Positions 9,314 through 18,808 of a stretch of DNA of 64,000 bases are shown here, in pieces. The position numbers and the translations under genes were made by a program. The stretch spans positions 1 to 64,000 of the forward strand of contig JARBJD010000099.1 in NCBI GenBank assembly GCA_033064195.1, written 5' to 3'. The stretch comes from Blattamonas nauphoetae. Taxonomy: Eukaryota > Preaxostyla > Oxymonadida. Below the pieces are notes generated by a model. It saw nothing but the letters and a program-made list of their open reading frames with translations, ran no database searches and was not told where the DNA came from. Position 1 is the stretch's first letter, and every line of letters starts with the position of its first letter.

Positions 9314-9631
9314 TGAGAGCCTCCTGCTTCAGAATCAATATGAGTCGTCATACAAATATGATCGAGGGACTCTGCAGTCAATTCAGAAGAGCACATCCAA
9401 AAACAGGATTTCGAAATCACTTCATCATAATCTTGTCAAGTTTGGTAAAACGACCATGCACAACTCATCCTTCTGCAAGAAAATTCCATTCCAAAAAACC
9501 AATAGAAGAACCAGCCTATTCCACCTACGTGAGCGAGGAAAAAACCTTAGAATTTAAAGAAGAAGCGTTACACCAAATCAAAAAAACTCACAGTCGACGA
9601 AGAAAATTTCACGGACAAATAATTTTGCTTT
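9314..9631 (+). other. Unannotated DNA with a weak open frame
   Basis: A forward frame of about 107 codons starts at the atg formed on the flanking TA at 9313 and runs to 9636 into the dispersed repeat. It has no recognised motif, so I do not call it a gene. From about 9597 the dispersed repeat begins. Confidence 0.35.
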
Positions 9632-9877
9632 TTTGAGTGTCTTTTCTCGATACATTTTCGAAAATATTGCTTTTTCTTCGGTCTCAAACGGATGTCTGGA
9701 TTTAGATAAATGAACGGGTTTTAGAAATATCTACAGATGTAGTCTCTGATGTGTAGTGATTGTTTCAGCCTTGGATCTGACGACTTCTTGCCATTCATGC
9801 ACCGAATTCTCGTTTTCTGAACAAATTTTGGTAAAACGAATCGAAATCGATGAGGAGATTTGAATCAAAAAATGGTA
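9597..9877 (+). repeat. Dispersed repeat, copy 2, cut by the mariner insertion
   Basis: Partner of 1777-2056; no mismatch seen over about 200 bp from 9677. It ends exactly at the TA (9876-9877) that forms the left flank of the mariner element. The copy at 1777-2056 thus shows the left flank as it is without the insertion. Confidence 0.85.
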
Positions 9878-10051
9878 CAGGGTGTGCCAGACTGAACCCC
9901 ATTCTTTTTCTTCGCGCTTTTCTCATTTCACCAACTAACTTATCCTTTATCTTGTACGGTTTCTGGAATCTAACACACAGAGAAGACTTATTTGAAATGA
10001 AAGATAGCGAAAGTTGTCATTAGTTACGAATGTTTGACATCTCTTCAACAG

Positions 10052-11092
10052 ATGCCATCCCGCCGCTCATTGCATGATTTGATTGAAATATTGATGACCT
10101 GGGCGCTCACAAGGAACTCAGCGGAAGTAGTTCGGCGGTGGAATGATCCAAATCCGCCCGATCTGGAGACTGTACATGACGTTGTCGCCCGATTTCTTGA
10201 AACGGGATCCGTCCTTCCAGTGCACAGAGGGACCATTGAACGACCAGTTCGAACTGAAGACGCACTAGAGGCTGTGAGAGAAAGTGTGGATGAGAATCCC
10301 ACACTGTCCGTTCGCCACCGTTCCACTCTCCTTCGAATCTCATACACAACTCTCGACAGAATGCTCCATGAGCTTCAGCTTCGACCCTACCGCATGCAAC
10401 GGGTTCATTTGTTGTATGATGAGGACTATAGGGAAAGATTCGAAAAATTCTTGAGAATCAAAAACATGCTTGTTGAGGATGAAACTCTCATTGACAGGAT
10501 CTGGTTCAGTGATGAGTGCTCGTTCGATCTCACTAAAACAGTTAATACTCACAATGCAACATACTGGTCAACCACCAATCCCCATTTTCACGTCGAACAT
10601 CTGAACTCAGGAGTGTCGGTCAACACCTTTGCGGCTATCAGCTCCCAAGGAATCATCGGTCCGTATTTCTTCTCAGAGAAGAATTCCGGACCGGTATATC
10701 GGGGTGTTCTGAACGGATTCCTCTTTCCAGCTCTTCGAGCGCGAGCCAACATTGAAACCCAGTACTTTATGCAAGACGGTGCATCTCCGCACACTGCACT
10801 GGAGACTAGAACGTTACTAAATCACACCTTCCCCAATAGATGGATTGGGATGTTTGGGCCGATTGAATGGCCGGCTCGATCTCCTGATATGACCCCCTGT
10901 GATTTCTTCCTCTGGGGACACTTGTTCGATAAGGTGTACGCCCACTCTCCAGATACCCTCGACCAGCTGAAGGACGCAATCACAGTTGAGATGGGACGGA
11001 TTCCGATTGAAATATGTCAAAATGCGGTTCGATCGTTCGCCGCTCGAGTCACCGTCCTTCTCGATCGAAATGGTGCCCATGTTGAATTATAA
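10052..11092 (+). CDS. Mariner-like transposase, DD41D
   Basis: A cut-and-paste transposase of about 346 aa, the normal size for mariners. The N-terminal 110 residues contain two helix-turn-helix-like segments (around NSAEVVRRW and RISYTTLDRMLHEL) expected to bind the terminal inverted repeats. The catalytic domain shows the three acidic residues in FSDECSF (about D154), YFMQDGASPH (about D242) and SPDMTPCDFF (D284). Counting residues between the second and third aspartate gives 41, hence DD41D rather than the classical mariner DD34D. I start at the ATG at 10052, because six further in-frame codons upstream lack an ATG. There are no stops. The family is best known from arthropods (the rosa group, from memory), so transfer from an animal host is possible but untested. 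Confidence 0.9.
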   Translation: MPSRRSLHDLIEILMTWALTRNSAEVVRRWNDPNPPDLETVHDVVARFLETGSVLPVHRGTIERPVRTEDALEAVRESVDENPTLSVRHRSTLLRISYTTLDRMLHELQLRPYRMQRVHLLYDEDYRERFEKFLRIKNMLVEDETLIDRIWFSDECSFDLTKTVNTHNATYWSTTNPHFHVEHLNSGVSVNTFAAISSQGIIGPYFFSEKNSGPVYRGVLNGFLFPALRARANIETQYFMQDGASPHTALETRTLLNHTFPNRWIGMFGPIEWPARSPDMTPCDFFLWGHLFDKVYAHSPDTLDQLKDAITVEMGRIPIEICQNAVRSFAARVTVLLDRNGAHVEL

Positions 11093-11147
11093 CTATGAGT
11101 CTCTTTTCATTTTCACTTCTTAAAATTCATTCATCTCTTTCTGTATA

Positions 11148-13414
11148 CTGGCCTGACCGGGGGTGACCGGTCACTTTTTCCCAAAAAGTACTGACGGTCA
11201 GTGACCGAGAGTTTTCGAAATATGGGTGACAGTTGATCAAAGGACCTTCAAGAAATTATCCTCAAATCGACATATCTCTACTCATTGATCCTCTTTGGAA
11301 GCTATTCTCTCATAGTTGAACATTTTTTGTGTAAAAATTCTGATTTATATCAAAATTCTTCAGCATTCATTCTGAAAAACAAGTCAGACAGAGATCGGCC
11401 CAGAATCATGTTCATTTTTCTCAGACAACTCATTTGGGTCTGATGAAGCAACATTGTTGGACTCTCTGCTTACCCAATCGTCATTTCAATACCTATGATT
11501 TCGTGAAAGTTCGATTGGCGACAAGCTTGTGCTTGAAAATGCTCGAGGACATTTTCACGCACCAGAAGAGAATGTTGAGGCAGATGAGAAGAACCAGCAA
11601 GAAAAGAAAGAGAAGAAGCGAAACATGAAACAAATCCGTCCCCGATCGATTCACCCATGATGGACGAAGACGGTGAGAAAAACAAGCCGAAATTCACCGA
11701 AGAAGTACTCAAAGTGATGCTGATTATTGAACGCCAAAAGAAGCCAAAACAATCTGAAATAATCTCTGTTTGTGGTAGTGTGAAAGGAAGAACAGTAGCG
11801 GAGGTGATCGAAGAGACAGTCATCCGATCGAAACATTCGACGAAGAAGACATGGAAGACAAAGACATTGCTGCCCTCAAACTGTTCTGCCTCTCCCACAT
11901 CACTCTGGCCATCAACAAAATCTCGAAGCGCGGTCTGAAAGTGTGTGTTGTCCCGCTGATGATAAACAGGTTCTTACGACAGTGGATCTGTCTCAAAATC
12001 AAGAAAAGACGAGAAAGGGAACATCTGTCTTTGCAACGCCTTTTGTCTTCGTTGATTTTGGAGACTGGAAATGATGGACATAGTCACCCAATCAGAGTCT
12101 TCGATGCGATCAGCAGAATTTGAGAGATCATCTTTCTTTCGTCACTGGTCTTGCCAAAATGTTCAATCAACCATCAGATATCCTCATATTGACCACAAAT
12201 TTTCACACAAATCTCATCCTTCAATGGAAACAACTCAGAATGTCCAACTTCTCTGTTATATCAACATCGCTTCTCCTGTCTGTCTCTTTCACGAAACAAA
12301 TATTGCAGACAGTTCACTTCGCTCATAGACAAGTTTGGTAAACTTTGGTCTTCTTATTCAGTCAGATCTTCTTGAAGCACAGAGTGTGTAGGATCATTTT
12401 CAACCGATCGGCACAGATTCTCCACAAATCGAAGCATAATCAATCACTCCGCACATTCATCATCACGTTATGATGCACTTTCCAACAAATTGACAATATC
12501 CGTTCGTTCAGACACGGCTCGTTTCATAGCAAGACTAGATTTGCTGCATCACTCATTTACGCTGTTTGATACAGCTGAACAATCAGTGAACGCGGCGCTG
12601 GATTACTGCTTCCGAGTTATACTTGAATATCCTCTGGATAAATCTCCACCATCTGTCAAATTGATCCTTTGCATCTCACCTGAGTGAAAGTCACAATGAA
12701 GCATCTTCCTCCCTCTCAGACAAAGAAAAACACTGAATCAAATACGTCAACAATCTAATTTTTGTTGGTGGAGGAGAAGCACCTGCAACATGCACACATT
12801 CATCCACTAACCTGATCGCTCACCCACGTTCCTTTCCGCCCGATCTCAACGGATTCATCTTGCTTCGTGCATGCTTTTATCGATGGAGATACTGAGAAGG
12901 CAGTATATATCACAATCAGACAATCTACAAGACCTCTGGACTCAGCCCGATTTCAGCTCCATCTTCTGCGTTCGTAGATCACTGCCACTGAAACCGATGC
13001 GCCCAGGAACAGCGCAAAGGAGAGCGATTGTAGATGAAGATTAAATTGAGGAAATCATACAGCTAGTGAGGGGGTGGAGTCGACTGGTTCGACATAGCAT
13101 GGTGCTCGCTCACATCATCATTTCGGACTTGTTGATCGAGTCAGGGAGATGTGCCGTTCAATATTCAATCGTATTCATCCTCATTGTGTCATGTTGCATT
13201 CATGTTGAATTCTGCAAACCCAACTTTGGAAATCATTTGATATCGAGAACTGTGACTGAAGTTATTAATCTGTCTACCCTCTTTTTGGTATCCTCCCATC
13301 CTAGCGGAAGTCATAATGTCAGAATTTTGAGTCAATTCACAATCGAAAGTTGATCGAGCCCTTAGAAGAGAAGCGAGGTGACACTGACCGAGTCGAAAGG
13401 CTCGGTCAGGCCAG
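11148..13414. mobile_element. Nested TA-flanked element, ~2.27 kb, 12-bp TIRs
   Basis: The ends read ctggcctgaccg inward on both sides (12 bp) with TA directly outside (11146-11147 and 13415-13416). Short palindromes lie just inside each end (gtgaccggtcac at left; ctgaccgag / ctcggtcag around 13384-13409). It sits in the 3' non-coding part of the DD41D mariner, between the transposase stop and the right terminus. The interior has only short forward frames in different phases (for example 11657-11938, 12071-12341, 12490-12687), resembling a decayed or captured host gene; none is recognised. It is most likely a non-autonomous Tc1/mariner-type element that inserted after the mariner did. Confidence 0.75.
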
Positions 13415-13479
13415 TATATCTTTCTGTTTCGTGAAATGAATCAAGAAAAAGAATGGGGTTCAGTCTGGCACACCCTGTA

Positions 13480-13697
13480 CAGGGTGGCCCAAAAGTCTGA
13501 AAAAAGAAAGGGCCGATCAACGACTGATTTGACAGATTCGAAGCTTTATCATGATTTCTCTTTTTCACAACGTAACTGGCATTCTCATCATATTATTTCC
13601 CCTCAACATCATTGGCAAGAAATCCCTGTTTGAGTGCCAACAAGTGAGTCTTTGTCGCGATCGGCCCCTTTTCTTTTCAGACTTTTGGGCCACCCTG
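13480..13697. mobile_element. MITE, 218 bp, abutting the mariner at a shared TA
   Basis: The termini cagggtggcccaaaagtctga are inverted complements, and similarity extends about 38 bp to ggccgatc. TA lies at 13478-13479 and 13698-13699. The outer cagggtg matches the first seven bases of the mariner end, but the rest differs, so it belongs to a related but separate family. The left TA is the mariner's own right TA, so one of the two inserted into the target duplication of the other. No coding capacity; a transposase must act in trans. Confidence 0.9.
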
Positions 13698-13974
13698 TAT
13701 TAAGGGGAACAGACCTTCTCAACGATAGTTGGTTTAGGAAGTCGGTATTTACCACAAATTTGCGACAATAAAATGTTGAATGAAGATTCTTTCTCGTGAA
13801 TTCCCATGGTCGGACTCATATCACGAACGGAGTGGGCATGATCTTAATGTCACACAAACTCGAAATGGATGTTTTATATGCTTTACGTATTCGGTTCAAC
13901 CTTCCTCTTCACATCCATTTTTCTTGAATAAAGTGAAATTATTAGAGATTGATTCTTTGATTGCCCAAAACATA

Positions 13975-15765
13975 ATGCCACCAGTAATTCTATCAATCGA
14001 CCAGGGGACGACGTCGAGTCGTGTTATTCTCTTTGATGAACATGGGAATAGCTTTCCACAAATTCAGATTCCTCATACACAAATCTTTCCTTCGCCTGGA
14101 TGGACTGAGCATGATCCGCTGGAGATCGTTCAAATTGTACGTGATATGATGGACAAAATCACCGATAGACTCCCTGAATATGGATTCACACTTTCAGATC
14201 TGAAAGGAATCGGGATTACGAATCAGCGCGAGACAACTCTTCTCTGGGATCGTTTCACCGGAAAACCACTGTACAACGCGATTGTCTGGCATGACACACG
14301 GACTACTCCGATTGTAGATGCTCTGATTAAAGAGAAAGGCCATAAATTCGCGTATGTGGAGAAAACGGGTCTCCCATTGTCATCATATTTCAGGTTTGGT
14401 TGTTCTTGATTAGTGTTCCAGTGCATTCAAGTTCATGTGGCTGAAAAAGAATATTCCTGAAGTACAGAAAGCAATTGATGAAAACAGATGTATGTTTGGG
14501 ACAATAGATACCTGGTTAATTTGGGTATGCAATTTATCACACTTTGACCTTCTCATTTGACATAGAATCTAACAGGTGGACCGGAGGGAGGGCTTCATAT
14601 AACAGATGTGACCAATGCCTCCCGAACTATGCTTTTTAATATTCATGCTCTTGATTGGGATGATGATCTGTGCAATGAGTTTGGTGTTCCTCGCTCAATC
14701 CTCCCCTCAATCCGCTCTTCGTCTGAAATCTTCGGCAAGGTGAAAGGTGGGAAGCTCGACGGTGTCGCTATTGCGGGATGCATTGGAGACCAACAATCTG
14801 CCCTGCTCGGCCACAAAGCACTGAATGAAGGAGACGCCAAGGTCACGTACGGGACAGGATGCTTCCTCCTGATGAACACAGGAAACAAGCCCGTCATTTC
14901 CAAACACGGCCTGATCACCACCGTCGGGTACAAACTCGGGAAGGACAGTGAGTGCGTGTATGCGCTGGAGGGAAGTGTCGCCACAGCCGGGGCTGTTGTG
15001 CAGTGGATGACGCGGAACATTAAAGGGATGGACAGCCCACATGATATTGGACCAATGGCCTCGAAAGTGCGTGATTCTGGCGGCATTGTTTTTGTTCCGT
15101 CGTTCTCTGGCTTCTTTGCTCCTCGCTGGCGTTCGGACGTGAAAGGTTGTGTGATGGGACTGACTCTGCAGACTGAACCGGCTCACTTCTGCTTTGCTCT
15201 GGAGGAAGCCATTGCTTGTCAGGTGCGTGAGGTCCTCCTCTGCATGGGACAGGATCGCACCATCTCGTCAAACGTGAGAGGCATCCTCGCGGAGAACCCG
15301 TCCGACTTTGTCGACAGGACAGGCGTCACAGGAGCAACACCAGCAACCCCAAACACCTCTCTTCTGGGCCAGAATCGCTCTCACTTGTCCCAATCGATCA
15401 CCGAAGAGAAATTAAACAGCTTTAGCAACCCTGCGCTTGTCTCGAGAATAGCTGTCCCAGAAAGAGTGCTGGTGGATGGGGGACCAAGCGAGGATGTGTT
15501 TCTGATGCAGCTTCAGGCGGACTATCTTGGAACTCTCGTTGTTCGTCCTGTGTCCATTGAGGCAACTGCCCTCGGTGCTTCGATGGCTGCTGGGCTTGCC
15601 GTTGGTGTCTGGTCCGACATGGACGATCTCCTCCAGAAGGTTCAGAGCGAAATGGTTGTCTGGAAGGCGAAAATAGAAGATGAGGAGAGAACGAAGCGCA
15701 TTCAACGATGGGAGCGTGCTGTAAATGCGGTTTGCATGTTTGTGGACAAGAGCGATGAGGAGTGA
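13975..15765 (+). CDS. GK: Glycerol kinase
   Basis: ATP-dependent phosphorylation of glycerol to glycerol 3-phosphate, normally cytosolic. Three exons, 13975-14393, 14422-14524 and 14566-15765, separated by introns of only 28 and 41 bp, encode 573 aa (bacterial GlpK is about 500). FGGY-family hallmarks are visible: [15 protein letters not shown] at the N-terminus (phosphate-binding loop), [11 protein letters not shown], the TWLIWNLTGG segment restored by removing intron 2, and [19 protein letters not shown] near the C-terminus. The extra length is a Ser/Thr/Asn-rich insertion between about residues 415 and 470 ([14 protein letters not shown]), ahead of the C-terminal ATPase half. The ATG sits directly before the conserved [10 protein letters not shown]; the open frame continues upstream but without family similarity. 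An aataaa at 15826-15831 follows the stop. It faces the next gene tail to tail, 95 bp apart. Confidence 0.93.
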
Positions 15766-15860
15766 TCTATGAAAACTATATTCAATTCCTATTTTTGACT
15801 CTATTTTTCCATTTCTCCAAACTACAATAAAGAATTGAGTAGGGATCTGAAAGAGAATGA

Positions 15861-16371
15861 TTACAATCCGATATCTTCTTTTGGAGAAATTGGGCTTTCA
15901 ACTCCTCTTTTGTGGACAGGCGGTGGAGTTGGGCTCGTGCTGAGAGGAGCATTCAATTTTCGCATTCGAGCTTCATTGACTTTTGCAGTTTCTTCTGCAG
16001 CTTTCATTTGGATGGCCAGGTCGGAGAGTTCTTTCCGTTCGGCAGCCTGCAAGAGTTTGTCATCGATATCTTCTCTTTTCTGCGTCAGTTCCATTTGGGC
16101 TTGCTCATGAACGTATTTAGCATCATCCACTTTGTCGCTGAATTGTTTTGCTGTTCCAGCTTTCTGGAATTCATGAAGATATGACTTGAATGGAAACCTT
16201 TTCAATATGTTCCTGGCGCCGTAATTCCGCATCATGAAGCCGACTATCAATTTCCGTTTTTGATGGTTCACATTGTTCTCTTTGTTCAAGTCTTTGTGCT
16301 ATCTCAGGTCGGCTGCTTGATTTCTTCAGTGGAACATCTATGACGACTGGTGCTGATTGATGGTGAGACAT
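15861..16371 (-). CDS. Coiled-coil protein, stathmin-like
   Basis: Two exons (16198-16371 and 15861-16163) with a 34-bp intron encode 158 aa. After a short N-terminus containing VPLKKSSSRPEIAQRL, the chain is one long charged helix (EIDSRLHDAELRRQEHIEK, then KAGTAKQFSDKVDD and AAERKELSDLAIQMK), closed by a Pro/Ser-rich tail. The PLKKS motif followed by an (A/E)ERR-(K/R)-rich helix resembles the tubulin-binding stathmin domain, and the length fits. No residue-level signature is decisive, however, and a generic coiled coil is the alternative. The start ATG at 16369-16371 opens the frame. Confidence 0.6.
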
Positions 16372-16687
16372 CTATTTTGTTAAATGTTGGTGAGAAAAGT
16401 TGAGAGGCTGGAATTTGTGCCCGAAAGACGATTCAATACTAGGTGTCATTCAGGCAAGAAAAGAGTGATGGTTTCAACACCTCGATCCAGAAGCGAGGTC
16501 ACTCTAGCTGAATAACGATATTCCCAAAGTGTAAAACGGTCGTTTCAGTCCCATTTTTGCATATTTAAGGCATCTACTGATTGGATCATGGCACACTGAA
16601 TTGAAATAAGGGGCGCATAATTCTGGATTCCAAAATCTACGTTGACTGCCATCTTTGCCACGTTGTTGCATGACTGAAGTCGATTTC
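16372..16687. other. Intergenic region between divergent genes
   Basis: About 315 bp between the minus-strand coiled-coil gene and the plus-strand gene that follows. No recognisable promoter element. A short complementary pair (cacctcgatc / agcgaggtc around 16480-16500) looked tRNA-like at first but has no cloverleaf. It may contain the first exon of the next gene. Confidence 0.35.
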
Positions 16688-17832
16688 ACCTCACTTTCAG
16701 CTTCTCTTCCGGTGTGTTCGAATTTACCGTTTGCAACAACCGTATTCAGTTTCTTGACTCAAAGATCGTAACAACGAAACGACTCCTTGAGTTTTTGATT
16801 GCATTTCTCATCTCTCCATCATCAAATCTTCATCTCCTTTCACAGTCGCAATCAGATTCATTTACATGTTTGATTAAATTTTTGAAGGACTCTACTCTTG
16901 ATGAGAGGATTATTTATGTTCAACGCATTACACATCTTCTTAAGAAATGTCTGATTACCTTGCAGCTCACTTTTCTACCCAGCACATCCCTTTGTCCCTC
17001 ATTACCAGTACGTTCAACTTGTCGATCTCCTAAATGATTCTGCCCATCCTTCCAACGGACGAGAACTTGTTGTCTGCACTATTCACATTCATTGGTTTCT
17101 GTTTCCTATCTTCAGGATGCGGCTACATCACTTCTCAAGTCATTGCCAGATTTATGTCCCGACCCGAACAAAATCCCATCTCCACTTTTGGGAAATGATT
17201 CTGAGAACTCGGATACTGAATCTCCCAGTGTTCCTAATAGAACAAACCACACCGATTCTTCGCTCACAGACGAAATGACACTCCCGTTTCACTGTGACAC
17301 ACTCATCTTCTGCCCTCCCATCCCATCTCTCCCTCCAAACTACATCCGCCGTCTGAGCTCTGCGAATTCTACTCGTCGTGCATCAATAGCAGATGAAAAT
17401 AGAATGTCATTGACGAGTACGATAACATCAAATGTTTCTGACCAGCTGTCACGTCTTTCCCTCGAGTTTGCTGATTTCGGTTCGTATCGAGGAAGCGAGG
17501 AAGACGATACTGTGACTTGTTGTGATGCATTCACGTCGCCAATGCTCACTCGCTCGGAATATCAAACACAACAACAGAAACTCTTCACTGGCTACCTTGC
17601 CCCTCCACCAACACCAAACTTTGGAACAGAGTCCATTTTTGCTCGCTCTCCCTCAGTTCGTCCTCACTCCACGTCGGAGTTGGAGAGACCTCGAAGAAGA
17701 AGAGGTGTCAGAAATGCCTCGCCAACTCCTCAGCTTTATCCATCCGATGTTAGACTTCCGTACAGCGTGACTCTACCAAGTGGATATTCACCTCAGCATA
17801 CTAATCCAAATGATGATGATTCTCAATCATAG
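16688..17832 (+). CDS. Unrecognised intron-containing gene, Ser/Pro-rich C-terminus
   Basis: At least two coding blocks. The first (about 16690-16945) encodes a helical, hydrophobic segment (TTKRLLEFLIAFLIS, SFTCLIKFLKD, IIYVQRITHLLKK). The second (about 17110-17832) encodes a Ser/Pro/Thr-rich tail with SLLKSLPDLCPDPN, RRLSSANSTRRAS and RPRRRRGVRN, the sort of sequence that is often phosphorylated. One or more short introns between about 16945 and 17115 are needed to join the frames (several gt...ag pairs fit) and I could not settle them. No ATG is firmly placed. The helical part could belong to an ARM/SAPS-like phosphatase-associated protein, but this is a guess. Confidence 0.5.
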
Positions 17833-17978
17833 ATAAAATCAACGATGCGACGTATCTCACCATTTGCTTATTTCTCCAATTCGATTTTATTTCAAACGGA
17901 CTTGTGAACAAAATTATAAACTTGGATTGGCCGTCCTGGCCCCAATAATAGAGTCTCCTTCTTTATGGTCTGATCGAG

Positions 17979-18650
17979 ATGACACTCCAACTTCTCTATT
18001 TGTTACTACTGACATGTGTCAAAGCTCGTACGCCTGAAGAACAGGAGGAATGCCTTGCTAATGGTTTTGATTCGACAGTGCTTGAATGCTCAACGTGTTC
18101 AATCGTAAAGAAATATACCAATGAAAATCTTGTTGCTATGTGCAAAAAATGCTGCAACAAATTCAATATTGCATGAACTTTTGCTTTCGATTTCATTTCT
18201 TCGATACTGTGGATCTCTTTCCAAATCTACCATCTTCAGGAGAAATACCCAAAAGCAGCCTTTGAGTACGACGAACAGATGATAACCTCCGAGGTTTTCC
18301 ATCAATCTTCTCCTATCCCTCCTTTCTTCTCAATGTCTCGTTAAGTTATATGGATTCATTGAAAATGAAGCGAAGACAATACCAAATCTAGAAATCCGCG
18401 TCTGCTGAACTTCTTACAGAGAAAATTCTGATCTCTCTCCTCCAACATAATCTTCAACAATCATTACATTTCTTTAGAAACGATCTGGTGCCATCGCAGA
18501 GATTCACCTCTACAATTCCAAAGGAGATGATATCGAACATTTCAGTTGCATTGAGTGGAGGTTTTTCGACTTCTCTCTTTCATAATGTCCCATTTTTCTA
18601 GTACAAAGGAAGTGATTCAGTATCTTAGCGAAAAGCTCCGCAGATACTGA
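17979..18650 (+). CDS. SELENOF: Sep15/SELENOF-family ER protein without redox motif
   Basis: Five exons (17979-18170, 18240-18293, 18346-18399, 18478-18560, 18602-18650) join in frame to 143 aa. The N-terminus is a signal peptide (MTLQLLYLLLLTCVKA). It is followed by the Cys-rich domain (CLANGF, CSTC, MCKKCC) that in this family binds UDP-glucose:glycoprotein glucosyltransferase in the ER. The C-terminal thioredoxin-like part is recognisable (YGFIENEAKTIPNLEIR, EIHLYNSKGDDIEHFS, EWSTKEVIQYLSEKL). Where relatives have Cys-Gly-Sec or Cys-x-Cys, this protein has FEYDEQMI, so no redox-active pair exists. The first intron needs a GC donor (gcatga...cag); the other three are GT-AG. An in-frame TGA lies inside that intron and is not read as selenocysteine in this model. 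Confidence 0.82.
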
Positions 18651-18808
18651 AAGTTCTTGTTTTTCTCTGATGTTTGTCATTTTATGAGATTATTCGCACA
18701 TTTCATTCTTAAAACCTGATCAATAAAGAAAAATAAAGTCCTGCAAAAGAATTAATTGAGCTTACCATTGATAAAAATTAAGATGACAAAGAAAGAAGAA
18801 AACAAAAA

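Larger units (their letters stand above)
9878..13477 (+). mobile_element. Tc1/mariner-type transposon (DD41D) with nested insert
   Basis: The left end cagggtgtgccagactg and its inverted copy at the right end match perfectly over about 35 bp (through ccccattctttttctt). TA lies on both sides (9876-9877 and 13478-13479). The left half carries an open transposase gene (10052-11092). Total length is 3600 bp, far above the usual 1.3 kb for mariners. The excess is a second TA-flanked element at 11148-13414; without it about 1333 bp remain, the expected size. Perfect termini and an unbroken transposase suggest recent arrival or activity. The right TA is shared with the MITE at 13480-13697. Confidence 0.93.

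Noticed and set aside
10034-10051. Six extra N-terminal transposase codons
   Set aside because: The upstream in-frame start would be TTG; the first ATG is at 10052.
16470-16510. tRNA-like arm (cctcgatcc)
   Set aside because: No matching acceptor stem, D arm or anticodon arm around it; no tRNA gene found on either strand.
18174-18176. Selenocysteine reading of the TGA in the Sep15 gene
   Set aside because: The position does not align with the family's Sec site; splicing from a GC donor removes it and restores the C-terminal domain.
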